Assembly (NCBI GenBank): GCA_030622115.1
Contig: JAUXGN010000005.1
Coordinates: forward strand, 25,911 to 89,910
DNA: 64,000 nt
Source of the DNA: Candidatus Eiseniibacteriota bacterium
Lineage (GTDB): Bacteria; Joyebacterota; Joyebacteria; Joyebacterales; Joyebacteraceae
Direction of reading: 5' to 3'
In this document: piece by piece, positions 25,979 to 34,205 of the stretch
Position numbering within the stretch: position 1 is the first letter of the stretch
How the letters are laid out: every line of letters begins with the position of its first letter
Position numbers and translations under genes: made by a program
The notes under the pieces: model-generated
The model's input: the letters and a program-made list of their open reading frames with translations, nothing else
Databases searched by the model: none
What the model was told of the DNA's origin: nothing

Positions 25979-26794
25979 TCAGTCGCGAACTGCATCCACC
26001 GCTATCTCGTGATGCGACAGTCCCCCTGCTACTGATGCTCCCGACAAGGAGATCCTGTTGTGCCCTGAAGCGAGTCGCCACGGCCCGAATCGCCCTGCCG
26101 CATCAAGGGACTCCGGCCCACGTGTACCGTCATCGTTTGAGAGAGCCACTGAGATCGCCGGCGCCGGCCGCCCCCCCTTCTCCACGCGACCCGTCAGTTC
26201 CGCGAAGCCGCCGGACCACTCAAGCAGATACTCGACCGTGATGCCGCCTTCCTCTCGCCAGAGCACGTTCACGGCAGTGTGGCGCGATCGTGCGGCCGCC
26301 GCCAGAGGCACATGGGGAGCAACGCTCCAACCCAGAAGCTCTTCGACTGAGGCTGCCACGGTTCTCGCAGTCGTCAGAGTCTTCTCCGATATCCTCACCA
26401 AGAGTGTCCGCCGCTCCTCTGTGAGACGCTTCATGACGCGTTCGATGGTCTCCTGCCTGACATCGCATTCGTGGGATTCTCCCATCGCCCACATATCTGC
26501 CAATTCAGCCAGGCAGCTCCTGCAATGAACGAGATGTCGTTCGAACTCTGCAGCTCCGGATGAGTCCAGTCTTCCATCAGCATAGGCCAGAAGTTCATCC
26601 GACCTGGTGCAAACCGTGTCCGGCACTGCCGGTCCGGCGCGCTCTCTGAGGGCATGCGTCATTGCCGTCAGGATCGCCAGTTCTCTTCGGCAGCTCGGAC
26701 AGTTGCGAAGGTGTTTCTCGAGTTCGGCGCGCTCAACTTCAGTCTCAAGGCCCTCGATGTAGGCAAGAAGCCGTTCGCGTGGTGGGCATACCAT
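25979..26794 (-). CDS. Anti-sigma factor with two zinc-finger (ZAS) domains and C-terminal beta-sandwich
   Basis: The 271-residue protein carries two anti-sigma zinc-binding motifs of the HxxxCxxC kind: HLRNCPSC (His28, Cys32, Cys35; Cys3 as fourth ligand) and HLVHCRSC (His87, Cys91, Cys94; Cys62). It probably sequesters the ECF sigma encoded just upstream. There is no membrane segment, so it acts in the cytosol. Residues of about 195-245 (LTGRVEKGGRPAPAISVAL, FGPWRLASGHNRISLSG) look like a small carboxypeptidase-regulatory/transthyretin-like beta-sandwich. Duplicated ZAS domains and the lack of a membrane anchor are unusual. Sensing is proposed to involve the CHAT protease (27489-28943). Confidence 0.82.
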   Translation of the reverse strand: MVCPPRERLLAYIEGLETEVERAELEKHLRNCPSCRRELAILTAMTHALRERAGPAVPDTVCTRSDELLAYADGRLDSSGAAEFERHLVHCRSCLAELADMWAMGESHECDVRQETIERVMKRLTEERRTLLVRISEKTLTTARTVAASVEELLGWSVAPHVPLAAAARSRHTAVNVLWREEGGITVEYLLEWSGGFAELTGRVEKGGRPAPAISVALSNDDGTRGPESLDAAGRFGPWRLASGHNRISLSGASVAGGLSHHEIAVDAVRD

Positions 26795-26807
26795 GATCGT
26801 CAGTCCC

Positions 26808-27482
26808 CTACTCCGTGTTCCAATGTTCTCTAACTCCCCCGTACTCCCTCATCTTACCAAGCGCCCTGTAGACCATGCCGCTGACTGCTCCGACCGTCAT
26901 CCCAAGTCGTTCGCCTACATCTCTGTACGTGTAGCCCTCGAAGTAGATGAGATGAACGGCCAGTGCCTCCCTCGCCGTCAGAACCTGATCAATGGCCTGT
27001 TCCAGCGACAGCCTGAGATCCATCCGGTCCCGAGCGGAACTCCCATCATCCCGGACGGCCGTCGGTGCTCCTCGGTCGTCATCGGCCTCTTGAACTTCCC
27101 CTCTGCGTGCCGCCTTTCGAAGTTCATCGATGCACACATTCCGCGCGATTCTGTAGATCCAGGTCTCAAGGCGACAACGCCCCTGCCAGGATGTGAGCGC
27201 GGCCGCATCGCGGCGCAAGAGCTTGAATAGCACATCCGCGAACAGGTCTTCCATGACAGCCTCGTCCCATCCCGCGCCGTACCGCCCATTCACCCTGTTG
27301 ATGGCGCTGTAGAGAAGCCGTCGGTAGCGCTCAACGAACTCCCTCCACGCTTGAGCATCGCCCGCCGCAAGGCGCGCGATCAGCTTCACACTCTCGTTGT
27401 CACGGTCCTTGGTAGAACGCAATGGGATTCCCTCGCCACACACTTCCGACGCGCCGGAGACCTTGGTTCTTCGCGCCGTCAT
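26808..27482 (-). CDS. RNA polymerase sigma factor, ECF subfamily
   Basis: The 224-residue protein has sigma region 2 (about 30-105; AWREFVERYRRLLYSAINRV, EDLFADVLFKLLRRD, LETWIYRIARNVCIDELRK) and region 4 (about 150-210; LTAREALAVHLIYFEGYTYR, DVGERLGMTVGAVSGMVYRA). Between them is a polar linker of about 40 residues. It is transcribed after the CHAT gene (6-base gap) and before the anti-sigma gene (13-base gap). Target promoters are unknown; I could not identify a self-regulated promoter upstream of the operon. Confidence 0.9.
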   Translation of the reverse strand: MTARRTKVSGASEVCGEGIPLRSTKDRDNESVKLIARLAAGDAQAWREFVERYRRLLYSAINRVNGRYGAGWDEAVMEDLFADVLFKLLRRDAAALTSWQGRCRLETWIYRIARNVCIDELRKAARRGEVQEADDDRGAPTAVRDDGSSARDRMDLRLSLEQAIDQVLTAREALAVHLIYFEGYTYRDVGERLGMTVGAVSGMVYRALGKMREYGGVREHWNTE

Positions 27483-27488
27483 CCGCCT

Positions 27489-28943
27489 CTAGTCGATGAG
27501 TCTCGCAGTCGGGTCTCCGTACAGGATATAGTTTGCCCATGAGAAAGCGTGGAATCTGAAAGATCGCTCACGTGCAGATCGAACCGCTGCGCCCAGTGTA
27601 TCGCCATTGAGAACGCTGCCGTAGAAGGCCAGCGCGAAGGCGGCGCTCCCGGCGTCATGAAGCTCCCAGAGAGTCCCCAGATAGGCCGGCACACCAGCTT
27701 CGGCAAAGGAGAGAGCAAGCCCGCCCCCACCGACCGTGGTCCTTGTTCCCTCTCCGCATGCGTTCGAAAAGACAAGAAGCGGTATTGTCGCCGGCGAAAA
27801 CAGATCTCGCCCATCGACTGTTTCACCGTTCGGGAGCACCCAACCCACGGCGCCGCTCTCATCCTGACCGGTGTGCCCCGCATAGTGAACGATGTCATAC
27901 CCTTCATTCAGCGTGGCAGCAAGCTCACTCCGATCACGTGGCGACCGCCTGACCACGCGTAGGAGTTCCGGTCGCAGCGCTCCGAGTTCGAGGATCTCCT
28001 GCGCCTCGCGCTCCGCTTGAGGGAGGCCGCGCCCATCATCACCGTATTCCACATCTGCTATGAGGAGCATCCTGAGAGGTCTTACGGGTCTGCGCCAAGC
28101 TGTCTCCCTTGAGGCGTCCGTCCTGATCTGCCGGGAGACGCAGTAGAGCTGCCACAGGGGCTGACCTCCCGATAGGGGAACCAGGAGTTCCCACGGGAAA
28201 GCGCTCAGCTCGCGCTGGACTCTCAGTAGCAGGTGGTCGCCCGGAAGATCCACCAGTTGTTCCATCGCACCGCCGTCATCGTCTCCGCCCAGGATGGACG
28301 CCAGGCTCCGTCCAAGAGCGTAAACGCGGCGATGCGCATCGGCGATCTCGTCGGCGCTCGGCAATCCATCACCGGCCTCGAATGCCACGCTCCGTCTGGC
28401 CAGATCATCGAGCTCGCGAAGAATCTTCTGCTCGTCCTCGCCGCGGCGATCCAGCGTGTAGTCTTGAGCGATGGCGCCTCGACTGCCGGTGAAGACCAGC
28501 GACAGTCTTCCTTCCGGCTCTGCTCTGATGTGAACATCCGGCGCGAGCACCGCATCAAAGACAGGATGCCTCGCTCGCCGAAGCCCAGCGAGCCAGAGCA
28601 TGGTCGCCGCTATGACCAGTGCAGCAATCCAGCCGGGATGACGGAATCCCTCGGCCGTGCGTGTCAGCATGCGATACACGAGCGATCTTGCTCCGAAATC
28701 CGTGAGATTGAGCGCGATCCAGATCGCTACCAGGATCGCAACAAGCCATAGGCTGAATCTACGCATCCCGCGTCCGTCACGACGCATCTGCGATGGCGGC
28801 ACTCGGCCCCACGGCAACTCCCTCCTGGACTCGGTTCCACACGACTCGCAGTGTGCCAGGCGCACAAGACGGGCGCTCCCGCGGCTCCAAGCCTCGCGTT
28901 CAACAACGGTGGTCCCACCACACATCGGACAGCGCATTCCCAT
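27489..28943 (-). CDS. Membrane-anchored CHAT-domain (caspase-like) protease with N-terminal zinc ribbon
   Basis: The 484-residue protein has a Cys4 zinc ribbon (Cys5, Cys8, Cys32, Cys35), two membrane helices (about 63-82 and 103-120), and a C-terminal CHAT domain. The predicted catalytic pair is present: His357 in IVHYAGHTG and Cys396 in VFSNACGEG, so it should be an active cysteine protease of the caspase/separase clan. The end (FHAFSWANYILYGDPTARLI) is the usual CHAT C-terminus. SD GGGAG precedes the ATG. It is the first gene of a tight three-gene run with an ECF sigma and its anti-sigma, suggesting it controls their interaction, perhaps by cutting the anti-sigma. That link is inference. 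Confidence 0.87.
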   Translation of the reverse strand: MGMRCPMCGGTTVVEREAWSRGSARLVRLAHCESCGTESRRELPWGRVPPSQMRRDGRGMRRFSLWLVAILVAIWIALNLTDFGARSLVYRMLTRTAEGFRHPGWIAALVIAATMLWLAGLRRARHPVFDAVLAPDVHIRAEPEGRLSLVFTGSRGAIAQDYTLDRRGEDEQKILRELDDLARRSVAFEAGDGLPSADEIADAHRRVYALGRSLASILGGDDDGGAMEQLVDLPGDHLLLRVQRELSAFPWELLVPLSGGQPLWQLYCVSRQIRTDASRETAWRRPVRPLRMLLIADVEYGDDGRGLPQAEREAQEILELGALRPELLRVVRRSPRDRSELAATLNEGYDIVHYAGHTGQDESGAVGWVLPNGETVDGRDLFSPATIPLLVFSNACGEGTRTTVGGGGLALSFAEAGVPAYLGTLWELHDAGSAAFALAFYGSVLNGDTLGAAVRSARERSFRFHAFSWANYILYGDPTARLID

Positions 28944-29050
28944 ATCGGACTCCCATGAAGGCCTTCCACTGCCCTCATGTTCTCACTCCGCGCCCTCAAG
29001 CGCAACGACGCAGATTGAACTCGACGTGCGTATGTCTGTCACTTGGGTGG

Positions 29051-31180
29051 TCAGGAGGATGGTGTCTTGATGGAGGGTAGCCTGATCAGGTTGACCGGCT
29101 GCTCGACGCCGTGGTCCTCACACATGCAGGCGATCACCTGGCGCTCTGTCGACATTTCGCGCATCAGTTCCAGAGCCAGCTCTCGACGCTCCGGGTCGCA
29201 ATTGACAAGAGAATCATCGAGTATGAAGGGCGCTCCGTCCTGTGAAGAGAGGAACTCCAGAAGAGCATAACGGGTGGCGAGATAAACCTGGTCGACCGTG
29301 CCGGTGCTGAGATCGCTTTGCAGCACATTGTCCGGGGCCCCGGGGAGGAGCGAAGGGTTGTCCACTGAGACCTCAAGGTCCTTGCTGACCGACACGCCTG
29401 AGTACCTTCCGCCAGTGATCCGCTCAAGAACTCTGCTGATGATCGGTGTGAGCACCTCAGCGGCCTCTTTCTTCGTGCTGCTGAGCGCATCCTCGAGTCC
29501 ACCTGCCGCCAACTGCATGATCCTGATGCGACGCTCCACTCTGTCGATCTCGGCCACGACGGATTCCTGCCTTGCCTCAAGATCCGGAAGAGCGTCTCCT
29601 TCCTCGTCGCGCTCCATTCGGATCTGATCGTCGTCGTTGGCACGTTGCAGACGAGCTTCGAGTTCCTTCTTACTGTCTCGCTCTTCCCGAAGCTTCGCAA
29701 GTCCAGCCCTGTCGACAAGCAGCTCGGCAGCGTCGTTTCCACCGAGCAGCCCGTCGAGTTCTGCTCGTCTGCGGCCCAACGACACGGCCTCTGTGCGAAG
29801 CTGCTCCTCGAATTCCTCGGGGTCTTTGCCGTCACAAACCTCGTCCAGCTGAGCCCTCGAGATCTCGGCGCGACGCCAGAGCGTATCTTGGATCTCTGTG
29901 ATGCGCGCGAACTCCGCGTAGCTTGGCACACCAATCTTCATGAGAGCGGACTGAAGGGCAAGCTCCCTCTTTCCGCGCTCCCGCATGTGATTCCTCAAAC
30001 CACGCTCGTACTCGAGTATCCGGGCTAGACGACGGAATTGGACGATCGACCAAAGCAGTAGGACCGAAGCAGCCCCACCCAGCAAGATACGGGTCGTAGG
30101 ATCGTCCACCGTGAAGATCGTAGCTGAGGCAGTCGCAAGCCCAACGATGACCAGCGCAGCGCAGACCGCACCGGTCTTGGAGCTTGAGACTCCCTCCTTC
30201 AGGGTTGACCCCTCTTTGAATTGACTTATCAGCCGCTCCGTCGCCTCGAGGTCGCCCCTTGCGAACTTGACCACCTCGACCTCCACTGCCGGAACGCTCT
30301 CCTTCTCGCATCCGGCATCGTCCAGATCGGCCTTGAGCTTCCGGATTCTCGCGATCGTGGTCTCTCTTTCAAGCAGCTTCCCTCGAGTCAGCTCAAGTTC
30401 CTCAGATAGCTGAATGCTCGATTCCTGCTCCTCCACAATTCTCACGAGGCGGTCCAGGTCGTCCCTAACGGCGGCCCACTCCTCCCGTCTGCGCGCGTGC
30501 GCCGCCTTCCTTGACAACTGTCTGGTCCACTCCTGGCTAACCAGAGCAATCCTCTGTGCCAGTGTTCGTCCTTCATCCACCAGACTCTTGAGGCGACCAG
30601 GGCGTGCCGCCGGCCGGTCCATACCGACACGGAGTTCCCGAGTGTGCTCCAGAAGCGCTGCGACAACTGCGGCCGCATCGACTCGGCCGCTCGCGCTCGT
30701 CATTTTGCGTTCTATCATCGGGACAAGCTCGGCCCGCCTGCTCTTGCCCGGTTGTCCGCCAAACGCAACCAACTCACCCTGTCGCACCATGGCAACCGAC
30801 TCGAATGCCTCACGGCTCCCGAACCCGATCATCTCGGCGACGAATTCATTCACCTTGCCGCGTTCAGCCACGAGCCCGATATCCGGACCGCTGAGTTCAA
30901 CCCGTCCGGTTCCGAAGTCCTTGCTGAGTTCGTACTCTCTTCCGCCGTGCTCGAATGTGAGTTCCAGACGCATTCCCCCCGTCGATCCCCATGACTCGAG
31001 ATCTCGGACGGCCTTCGCCTTCGTGCTCGAATCAACGAACAGCACGACCCCGAGCGCGTCGATGATCGTGCTCTTCCCTGATTCGTTGCTGCCGATGAGG
31101 AGATTGAGACCCGGAGCAAGATTGAGCTCGTAGTCCCCAAACCTCCTGAAGTTCCGCAGCCTGAGTCGCCTCAGTCTCAC
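29051..31180 (-). CDS. SMC-like AAA ATPase of the YhaN/SbcC type
   Basis: The 709-residue protein has Walker A GSNESGKST at residues 30-38, a long central coiled-coil region, two hydrophobic segments around 325-375 (ALVIVGLATASATIFTV and RILLGGAASVLLLWSI), and a C-terminal ABC-type half with FILDDSLVNCDPERRELAL as Walker B. The hydrophobic hairpin in the middle of the coiled coil is seen in YhaN proteins and would place it at the membrane. Its stop is followed by the CHAT operon. It overlaps the phosphoesterase gene by 4 bases and the two should form an SbcCD/Rad50-Mre11-like DNA-processing complex. Confidence 0.85.
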   Translation of the reverse strand: MRLRRLRLRNFRRFGDYELNLAPGLNLLIGSNESGKSTIIDALGVVLFVDSSTKAKAVRDLESWGSTGGMRLELTFEHGGREYELSKDFGTGRVELSGPDIGLVAERGKVNEFVAEMIGFGSREAFESVAMVRQGELVAFGGQPGKSRRAELVPMIERKMTSASGRVDAAAVVAALLEHTRELRVGMDRPAARPGRLKSLVDEGRTLAQRIALVSQEWTRQLSRKAAHARRREEWAAVRDDLDRLVRIVEEQESSIQLSEELELTRGKLLERETTIARIRKLKADLDDAGCEKESVPAVEVEVVKFARGDLEATERLISQFKEGSTLKEGVSSSKTGAVCAALVIVGLATASATIFTVDDPTTRILLGGAASVLLLWSIVQFRRLARILEYERGLRNHMRERGKRELALQSALMKIGVPSYAEFARITEIQDTLWRRAEISRAQLDEVCDGKDPEEFEEQLRTEAVSLGRRRAELDGLLGGNDAAELLVDRAGLAKLREERDSKKELEARLQRANDDDQIRMERDEEGDALPDLEARQESVVAEIDRVERRIRIMQLAAGGLEDALSSTKKEAAEVLTPIISRVLERITGGRYSGVSVSKDLEVSVDNPSLLPGAPDNVLQSDLSTGTVDQVYLATRYALLEFLSSQDGAPFILDDSLVNCDPERRELALELMREMSTERQVIACMCEDHGVEQPVNLIRLPSIKTPSS

Positions 31181-32319
31181 GCCAGCACGTCCTTCCCCTG
31201 AAGCAGTGCAACTCCCATCTGAAGGGCCGCCTCCAGATCCTCCCGCTCGTCAGCGTCATCGGCAGCGTCGATCCGCCCCTTCATGAGCCGAACAAACCGC
31301 CCTATGACGAGCCGTTCCGGAAGCGCTTCCAGATCATCCTGCCCAAGTCGCACTTCGTAGTTCAGCCGCGGCGACCTGACATGGAAATAGTCGGGTCTCA
31401 GGATCTTCAACAGCGCTTCCGGCTCAAAGCCGGAAGCAACATGCATGAGACCAGTCAGTGTCACCGAGAGGATCGCGTTCGGGTCCTTGGGGTGCTCAAG
31501 AGCAACCCGACGCGCAACGTCGTCTGTATCCATCGCCCCACCCACGTCGATCTGCACGCTCGACACTGTACGTGCACCCACTCGCACTTTCGTTACCCGC
31601 GCCCCGTCACTGCCGAGACCGATCCGCGCAATGTGTCCGGATCCGCCCTGGTCGGTCGCAATCACCTCCGGTGCTCCCGGGTAGACGGCCGGTGGACCGT
31701 TCCCCTCGATCTCCCTCCAGGAGTGCCAGTGCCCAAGAGCGAAGTAGGACCAGCCTGGCGCCAAAAGCTCCTCGCGCGATATCGGATGGTCCTCCGGTTC
31801 CACAGGGAGCACATCGACCGAGCCGTGCGCTATCGCAATGTTGTACTCGTGGCCCGCATCCGGCCTGAGCTTCGCGAGCCTGTGCTCACTCGATCGGTTC
31901 GCACGCGGCGGGTCTCCGTGTACGACCAGACTTGCGCGGGGGATCACGACCGAACGCAGATCACGCGCGCCCAGAATATGGACGCGCTCAAGCTGGGCGA
32001 ACTCGTCGGCGTAGCAGGAGAAGACCGATCCCTCACCCATGTGATCGTGTGAACCCGGCAGGATAACGGCATGAGTCTCGGAGGAACCACCCAGACGCAG
32101 GAGTTCGCGCAGCACGAACCGCACCGCCGACGCTGGTGGCCGGTTGCTGTCGAAGAGATCTCCGGCGATGATGAGGCAGTCTGCGTCCTCCTGAATCGTC
32201 AGATCGATGATCGACCGGAAGGTCTGCCGGAGCTGGTCGCGCTGATCGGATGCGCGCGCTCCAAGCCAACCGAGCGGCGCCCCGAGGTGCACATCAGCTG
32301 TGTGAATAACAGTAGGCAA
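31177..32319 (-). CDS. SbcD/YhaO-like DNA repair metallophosphoesterase
   Basis: The calcineurin-like phosphoesterase motifs are all present: VIHTADVHLG, IIAGDLFDSN, LPGSHDH, IAIAHGS and FALGHWHSW. The TTG at 32319 is chosen because GGAGGTCTC precedes it and the protein then begins at the first beta-strand; it gives 380 residues. The C-terminal part after residue 260 resembles the capping domain of Mre11/SbcD. It is encoded immediately upstream of its ATPase partner. The upstream region (32320-32448) has inverted repeats that may be operators. Confidence 0.87.
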   Translation of the reverse strand: MPTVIHTADVHLGAPLGWLGARASDQRDQLRQTFRSIIDLTIQEDADCLIIAGDLFDSNRPPASAVRFVLRELLRLGGSSETHAVILPGSHDHMGEGSVFSCYADEFAQLERVHILGARDLRSVVIPRASLVVHGDPPRANRSSEHRLAKLRPDAGHEYNIAIAHGSVDVLPVEPEDHPISREELLAPGWSYFALGHWHSWREIEGNGPPAVYPGAPEVIATDQGGSGHIARIGLGSDGARVTKVRVGARTVSSVQIDVGGAMDTDDVARRVALEHPKDPNAILSVTLTGLMHVASGFEPEALLKILRPDYFHVRSPRLNYEVRLGQDDLEALPERLVIGRFVRLMKGRIDAADDADEREDLEAALQMGVALLQGKDVLA

Positions 32320-32339
32320 GAGACCTCCACAAAACCGCA

Positions 32340-32414
32340 CACGGCACGAGTGATCCGGACACAATCCCCCACATTGCTACAAGTCAAGTGCCGTGCCATG
32401 TTACACGCGTAACA
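32340..32414. promoter_or_regulatory. Operator-like inverted repeats upstream of the phosphoesterase gene
   Basis: Two inverted repeats are seen. Arms CACGGCAC (32340-32347) and GTGCCGTG (32388-32395) flank a possible minus-strand -35 TTGACT at 32382-32387. A second, compact palindrome lies at 32399-32414 with arms TGTTAC and GTAACA around 4 bases. The matching -10 is poor (TTGTGT at 17 bases), which would suit an activated or repressed promoter. Confidence 0.4.
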
Positions 32415-32448
32415 GCTCACATCCTCAGGATAGGACAGCCCCGGCACT

Positions 32449-33687
32449 CTAGCGCCAGTGTTTCTCCTCCCAATCGACAAGGAGTCGCCAAGTGTCGTTC
32501 GTCATCCCCGGGAATATCCCTCCATAGGCCGGGTCCGGACCATCGAATTCCGGATCCGGGAATGTGATCGGCTCGGTAACATACATCGTGTCGCCGTCGA
32601 CCGACCACGTGTGCCACGGCAAGTAGCTTCTGAGATCGGGAAGTGGATCGTTGAATAGGGACTCAAGGCTGACATGGATGTCGATATCCGGTGCATCATC
32701 TTCGTACTCATGCAGGTTTACGATCCCCTCCCCGAACAACACTTCCTCAAGAAGGTCTGCCGCGTCGCGCAGCGTCTCCACCGCGCCCGGCCCCAAAACA
32801 TCATCATCCTCCAGAACCACCCACCCCGGCTCGGACACCGTGATGAAATCCCACTCCTGGTCGTCGCTCTCGCCTTCGAGAGCATCGCATGCATCGCGGA
32901 GATGGTAGACGGCTCCCATCAATTCAGCCTCCGCTGAACTCATGAAGTCAGCATCGTTCAAGGTCAGGAAATCCGCGTCCTCTTCGATCAGATACTCCAG
33001 ATTCTCTGCTCCGGTCGTGTCGGCGTTGTAGGAAATCCCTAGATAGCAGAGCGCTTGCATGATGTCGACAGCCACGTGCACGAAGTAAGCATCGGCGACA
33101 TCGAATTCCAGGTAGTCCGGCAGCTGCAGCGAATCCGGTAGAGCAGGATCTGTGTAGAGAACAACCACCCCACCCAATTCCTCAAATGTGCTCAAATAGA
33201 CATCCACCTCATTGAGCGACGGAAGCACTTCGTCTGTGATGAACTCCTGGATGTCCGAGAAAACGAAATCCCCTCTCCTGCTCGCCCGGATGACACTCCG
33301 TATCGCCTCGGGATCCGGCAGGGTGAGATACCAGAAGAGGGCATTGTGTCTTGCGCTCCGTGTCTCATCACCGAAGAGCTCCTCCATGATGCGACCGAGC
33401 TCCTCATCGCCGGCGGTCACCATCGTGCGGCAGAAGGCCGCCATCAGGAGGGCGTCGTCATTATTCGGATCATTCTCCAGGACCGACTCGAAGCACTCGA
33501 GATGCTGCTGAAAATCGACATCCCACTCCCAAGGCAACTCTTCCATGTCCATATCCACAAGGTCCGCCTCGAGCACAACGAGGCAGCTGAGTTCGGTCGG
33601 CCCGTTCTCCTCGGTCGAGCAGCCCGATCCAACCAGCACGAGTATTGCTGCCAGGAAGAGCAGTCCTCTGAGTTTCGCCATCTGCAT
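32449..33687 (-). CDS. Predicted acidic lipoprotein of unknown function
   Basis: The reading from ATG 33687 (GGAG 9 bases upstream) gives 412 residues starting MQMAKLRGLLFLAAILVLVG and then SGC, a signal peptide with a probable lipidation Cys23. The mature part is strongly acidic, with many Asp/Glu and few Lys. It appears all-alpha in the first half, with TPR-like spacing (HLECFESVLENDPNNDDALL). I recognise no catalytic motif. The C-terminus contains several Asp-Pro and Trp-rich stretches. It has its own promoter candidate (33787-33815) and so appears to be a single-gene unit. It is likely an outer-membrane or periplasmic lipoprotein. Confidence 0.7.
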   Translation of the reverse strand: MQMAKLRGLLFLAAILVLVGSGCSTEENGPTELSCLVVLEADLVDMDMEELPWEWDVDFQQHLECFESVLENDPNNDDALLMAAFCRTMVTAGDEELGRIMEELFGDETRSARHNALFWYLTLPDPEAIRSVIRASRRGDFVFSDIQEFITDEVLPSLNEVDVYLSTFEELGGVVVLYTDPALPDSLQLPDYLEFDVADAYFVHVAVDIMQALCYLGISYNADTTGAENLEYLIEEDADFLTLNDADFMSSAEAELMGAVYHLRDACDALEGESDDQEWDFITVSEPGWVVLEDDDVLGPGAVETLRDAADLLEEVLFGEGIVNLHEYEDDAPDIDIHVSLESLFNDPLPDLRSYLPWHTWSVDGDTMYVTEPITFPDPEFDGPDPAYGGIFPGMTNDTWRLLVDWEEKHWR

Positions 33688-33786
33688 TTCTGGTGTCTCC
33701 GGTGCAGTGGCCCGATACGGGGCCGTGAATTGCTCGCTTCCGGCCCTTGCCGCACCGATGTGCGGGAGGCCTCTATCGACCTCGAC

Positions 33787-33815
33787 ACCGTACCGAACGC
33801 ATTTGGGCAAGTCAA
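33787..33815 (-). promoter_or_regulatory. Sigma70-type promoter of the acidic lipoprotein gene
   Basis: Minus strand: TTGACT, 17 bases, TACGGT, about 100 bases before the chosen ATG. The -10 is weak but the pattern TTGACN-N17-TAnnnT agrees with others in the window. Confidence 0.5.
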
Positions 33816-33831
33816 CCATCAAGAAAAGAGA

Positions 33832-33861
33832 CATCCCCGCGCCCTTTCGGGCCCGGGGATG
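33832..33861 (-). terminator. Rho-independent terminator of the Ser-Ser-Arg tRNA cluster
   Basis: On the minus strand an 8-bp stem, one mismatch and a further 4 bp close a GAAA tetraloop, followed by TCTCTTTTCTT. It begins 6 bases after the tRNA-Arg CCA end. Confidence 0.8.
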
Positions 33862-33866
33862 CATTC

Positions 33867-33943
33867 TGGTACGCCCAGGAGGACTCGAACCCCCAACCTT
33901 CTGATCCGTAGTCAGATGCTCTATCCAATTGAGCTATGGGCGC
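33867..33943 (-). tRNA. tRNA-Arg (anticodon ACG)
   Basis: A 77-nt cloverleaf with anticodon loop CTACGGA giving ACG, T-loop GGTTCGAGTCC, D-arm GCTCAATTGGATAGAGC and encoded CCA. The A34 is the substrate of TadA (gene at 21840-22340), which allows CGU, CGC and CGA to be read. The acceptor appears to start with a G-U pair. Confidence 0.94.
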
Positions 33944-33953
33944 TTCACTGATC

Positions 33954-34043
<90 letters not shown>

Positions 34044-34073
34044 GTCCTGCCTTTTCACCTACACCATCCATTG

Positions 34074-34160
34074 TGGCGGAGGGCGAGGGACTCGAACCCC
34101 CAAGGGCGCAAACCCGGCGGTTTTCAAGACCGCTGCCTTACCAATTAGGACTAGCCCTCC
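34074..34160 (-). tRNA. tRNA-Ser (anticodon TGA)
   Basis: An 87-nt class II tRNA with acceptor GGAGGGC/GCCCTCC, anticodon loop CTTGAAA giving TGA (reads UCA and others), variable arm and encoded CCA. It is the first gene of the Ser-Ser-Arg cluster. Confidence 0.94.
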
Positions 34161-34172
34161 CCTCGGTCACGC

Positions 34173-34201
34173 AGTATAGCAATGTGAAGGGCGGCTGTCA
34201 A
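34173..34201 (-). promoter_or_regulatory. Strong sigma70-type promoter of the tRNA cluster
   Basis: Minus strand: TTGACA, 17 bases, TATACT, the best match in the window. The predicted start point is about 6 bases before tRNA-Ser(TGA), as expected for a stable-RNA operon. Its -35 overlaps the 3' edge of the peptidase intergenic space. Confidence 0.8.
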
Positions 34202-34205
34202 ATCG

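Noticed and set aside
25979..28943. CHAT-sigma-anti-sigma considered as part of a type III-E CRISPR (Craspase) locus
   Set aside because: No gRAMP/Cas7-11, no array, no Cas1 and no TPR in the CHAT protein are visible; only the protease-sigma logic is similar.
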